From Chloroflexota bacterium (GTDB lineage: Bacteria; Chloroflexota; Dehalococcoidia; SM23-28-2; RBG-16-64-32): DNA of 7,487 nt. The stretch spans positions 1 through 7,487 of the forward strand of contig VBEI01000079.1 in NCBI GenBank assembly GCA_005882715.1. Reading direction: 5' to 3'. Both the position numbers and the translations under genes were made by a program. Numbering within the stretch: position 1 is the first letter of the stretch; every line of letters begins with the position of its first letter. Positions 6,304-7,487 of this stretch are shown here, piece after piece. Under the pieces are notes generated by a model. It saw only the letters and a list, made by a program, of their open reading frames with translations, searched no databases and was not told the DNA's origin.

Positions 6304-7155
6304 TTACCCCTGCCTCTTCAGTTGTCCCGTCTTGCGCGCCCAGCGTTCCGCCACAGCGAAGACTGCGATGCCGCCAGGCACTAGTACAATGCCGAAGAGA
6401 ACCAGCGTCGCCAGCGTACCGAGTAGGTCCTGCACGCCGTCGCCGTCGATGATCGCGCCGCGGATGCCGTCCAGGAAGTAGGTTGCGGGAGAGATGTACG
6501 AGAAGACCCGCAGCCAGGGCGGGAGCACGTCGACACTGTAGTAGACCCCAGAGATTAGCAGGACGACGGCCTGGATCATGAACGACATCTGCGTGCCGCG
6601 TTCCGGATACAGAAGCGGCAGTACACCGGTCAGTATGCCCAGCCCGGCGACGCTGACACTCCCGACAACTATCACGACGGCCGCAGCGAACCAGTTCGCC
6701 TGCCCCAGGTCCACGCTAAAAAACGGCACCGCTATCGCGAAGATCAACAGTGTCCGCACGATCGCGTGCAGTACCCCGAAGATCGACATGCCAATCAGGT
6801 GCACCGCTCGCGATACCGGCGCCATTAGGGTGTGCTCGATCGTCCCTTCCCACCGCTCCCAGGTGATTACGAGGCTTATGTCATCCAGAACCGCCGAAAG
6901 GTAGGCCCAGACGAGCGTCCCCAGCAGCAGAAAGAGCACGAGGTGCGATGCGTCCGTGGTGATCCCCGCCTGCTCCGCCTCCTTGGCGATGAACGTGATC
7001 GCCAGCGTGTTGACCACGCCGTACACAAGCCACACTAGCTCCCACGCCCAGTAGCGCTTCCAGAGGTTGGTCTGGCGCTCCACGAAGGCGTAGGCGAGGT
7101 TGACCGGCCCGCGGATTAGCCCCGGCTGCGCTGTTCGTTCTGCTATGTTCAACAT
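6304..7155 (-). CDS. ABC-2 type transporter permease
   Basis: This 283-residue inner-membrane subunit has the length and layout of ABC-2 family permeases, which form export channels for drugs, lipids or polysaccharides with a separate ATPase. About six hydrophobic segments are visible, near residues 38-57, 72-92, 118-146, 154-180, 190-206 and 245-270. The soluble loop WERWEGTIEHTLMAPVSR (99-116) after helix 2 is the typical coupling region. The segment ISGVYYSVDVLPPWLRVFSY (201-220), followed by ISPATYFLDGIRGAI (221-235), is the conserved loop before the last helix. The start is well supported by GGAG seven bases upstream. The ABC-F gene ends 21 bp upstream, so the two are probably co-transcribed. 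Its own ATPase is not in the window: ABC-F proteins normally have no membrane partner, and the cognate ATPase may lie beyond the right edge or elsewhere. The substrate is unknown. Confidence 0.93.
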   Translation of the reverse strand: MLNIAERTAQPGLIRGPVNLAYAFVERQTNLWKRYWAWELVWLVYGVVNTLAITFIAKEAEQAGITTDASHLVLFLLLGTLVWAYLSAVLDDISLVITWERWEGTIEHTLMAPVSRAVHLIGMSIFGVLHAIVRTLLIFAIAVPFFSVDLGQANWFAAAVVIVVGSVSVAGLGILTGVLPLLYPERGTQMSFMIQAVVLLISGVYYSVDVLPPWLRVFSYISPATYFLDGIRGAIIDGDGVQDLLGTLATLVLFGIVLVPGGIAVFAVAERWARKTGQLKRQG

Positions 7156-7162
7156 CTCGTTA

Positions 7163-7166
7163 CTCC
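7163..7166 (-). promoter_or_regulatory. Shine-Dalgarno for the ABC-2 permease
   Basis: The minus strand reads GGAG, then seven bases (TAACGAG), then the permease ATG. This is the best-placed ribosome-binding site in the window and fixes that start. It lies in the 21-bp gap after the ABC-F stop codon, which fits co-transcription of the two genes. Confidence 0.7.
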
Positions 7167-7176
7167 GTTCCTTCGC

Positions 7177-7487
7177 TTAGTCCCGCCGCCGGTCGATCAG
7201 CTCCCGGACCGTTGCGTCTTTCACCTCGTATACTCGCGTCGCGATTCGGTCGAGGATCGCCGGATCGTGTGCCGCGCACAGAATCGTGCCCGGGTACTTC
7301 TCGAGCACCTCGAGGAGCTTCCGCCGCGTTGAGCGGTCGAGGTGGTTCGTGGGCTCGTCGAGGACGAGCACGTTTGTCGGTTTTAGCACCAGTTTCGCGA
7401 GGGCAACCCGGCTGCGCTCTCCACCGGAGAGCACTTCTATACGCTTGAAGGCATCGTCGCCGCGGAACAAGAACTGCCCGAGCACAG
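7177..7487 (-). CDS. ABC-F family ATPase, C-terminal end of the second ATPase domain (partial)
   Basis: Only the last ~103 codons are in the window; the frame stays open to the right edge. In the visible part, counting from the GTG at 7485, the ABC signature LSGGERSRVALAKL lies at 19-32. Walker B with the ABC-F hallmark follows, VLVLDEPTNHLD (39-50; catalytic Glu44), then the switch histidine in CAAHDPAILDRI (70-81; His73). DEPTNHLD and the direct SGGERSR context mark the ABC-F group, which are soluble double-ATPase proteins acting on the ribosome (translation factors such as EttA, antibiotic-resistance proteins), not transporter subunits. The end (VRELIDRRRD) is short, without the long basic or coiled-coil C-terminal extension of Uup-like members. 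The usual serine of the SHD motif is alanine here. The subfamily cannot be decided without the first domain and linker. The GTG at 7485 is just a codon inside the gene, not its start. Confidence 0.93.
   Translation of the reverse strand, partial: VLGQFLFRGDDAFKRIEVLSGGERSRVALAKLVLKPTNVLVLDEPTNHLDRSTRRKLLEVLEKYPGTILCAAHDPAILDRIATRVYEVKDATVRELIDRRRD

Overview
This is a gene-dense window in which every gene I can support lies on the minus strand. Reading right to left (the direction of transcription), the order is: the 3' end of an ABC-F type ATPase; an ABC-2 type membrane permease; a 197-bp spacer with a 100-bp inverted-repeat element and a possible small ORF; an RtcB-type RNA ligase; a DHA3-like MFS efflux protein; an enoyl-CoA hydratase/isomerase family protein; and a very large MalT-like ATPase/TPR regulator. 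The regulator runs off the left edge, and the ABC-F gene runs off the right edge.

The organism is probably a free-living environmental bacterium of moderately high GC. I lean to Chloroflexota, by inference only. Two things point that way: the regulator style (SAPAGYGKTT P-loop, WYGLDE motif, long TPR tail) and a GTAGAGACGCCCC / GGGGCGTCTCTAC repeat of a type I associate with Chloroflexota and Cyanobacteria. There is no rRNA, tRNA or other phylogenetic marker here to settle it.

Layout: 1-2527, regulator, open for 842 codons without a stop. 2528-2661, spacer with a perfect 7-bp-arm dyad in front of the regulator. 2662-3429, enoyl-CoA hydratase-like gene. 3430-3523, AT-rich spacer. 3524-4837, MFS transporter. 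4838-4906, spacer made largely of ~10-bp phased ATCTGYG repeats that run into the MFS start codon. 4907-6106, rtcB. 6107-6303, spacer with the inverted-repeat element and the small ORF. 6304-7155, ABC-2 permease. 7177-7487, ABC-F C-terminal half.

The genes do not form an obvious single pathway. Only the ABC-F/permease pair (21-bp gap, clear Shine-Dalgarno) looks tightly co-transcribed. The other gaps of 69-197 bp hold repeats or dyads and could each hold a promoter. I see no convincing intrinsic terminator, so partial read-through is possible. I did not find an unmistakable new system. The least ordinary signals are the rtcB leader (inverted-repeat element plus a small ORF whose stop overlaps the rtcB start) and the phased repeat over the MFS start.
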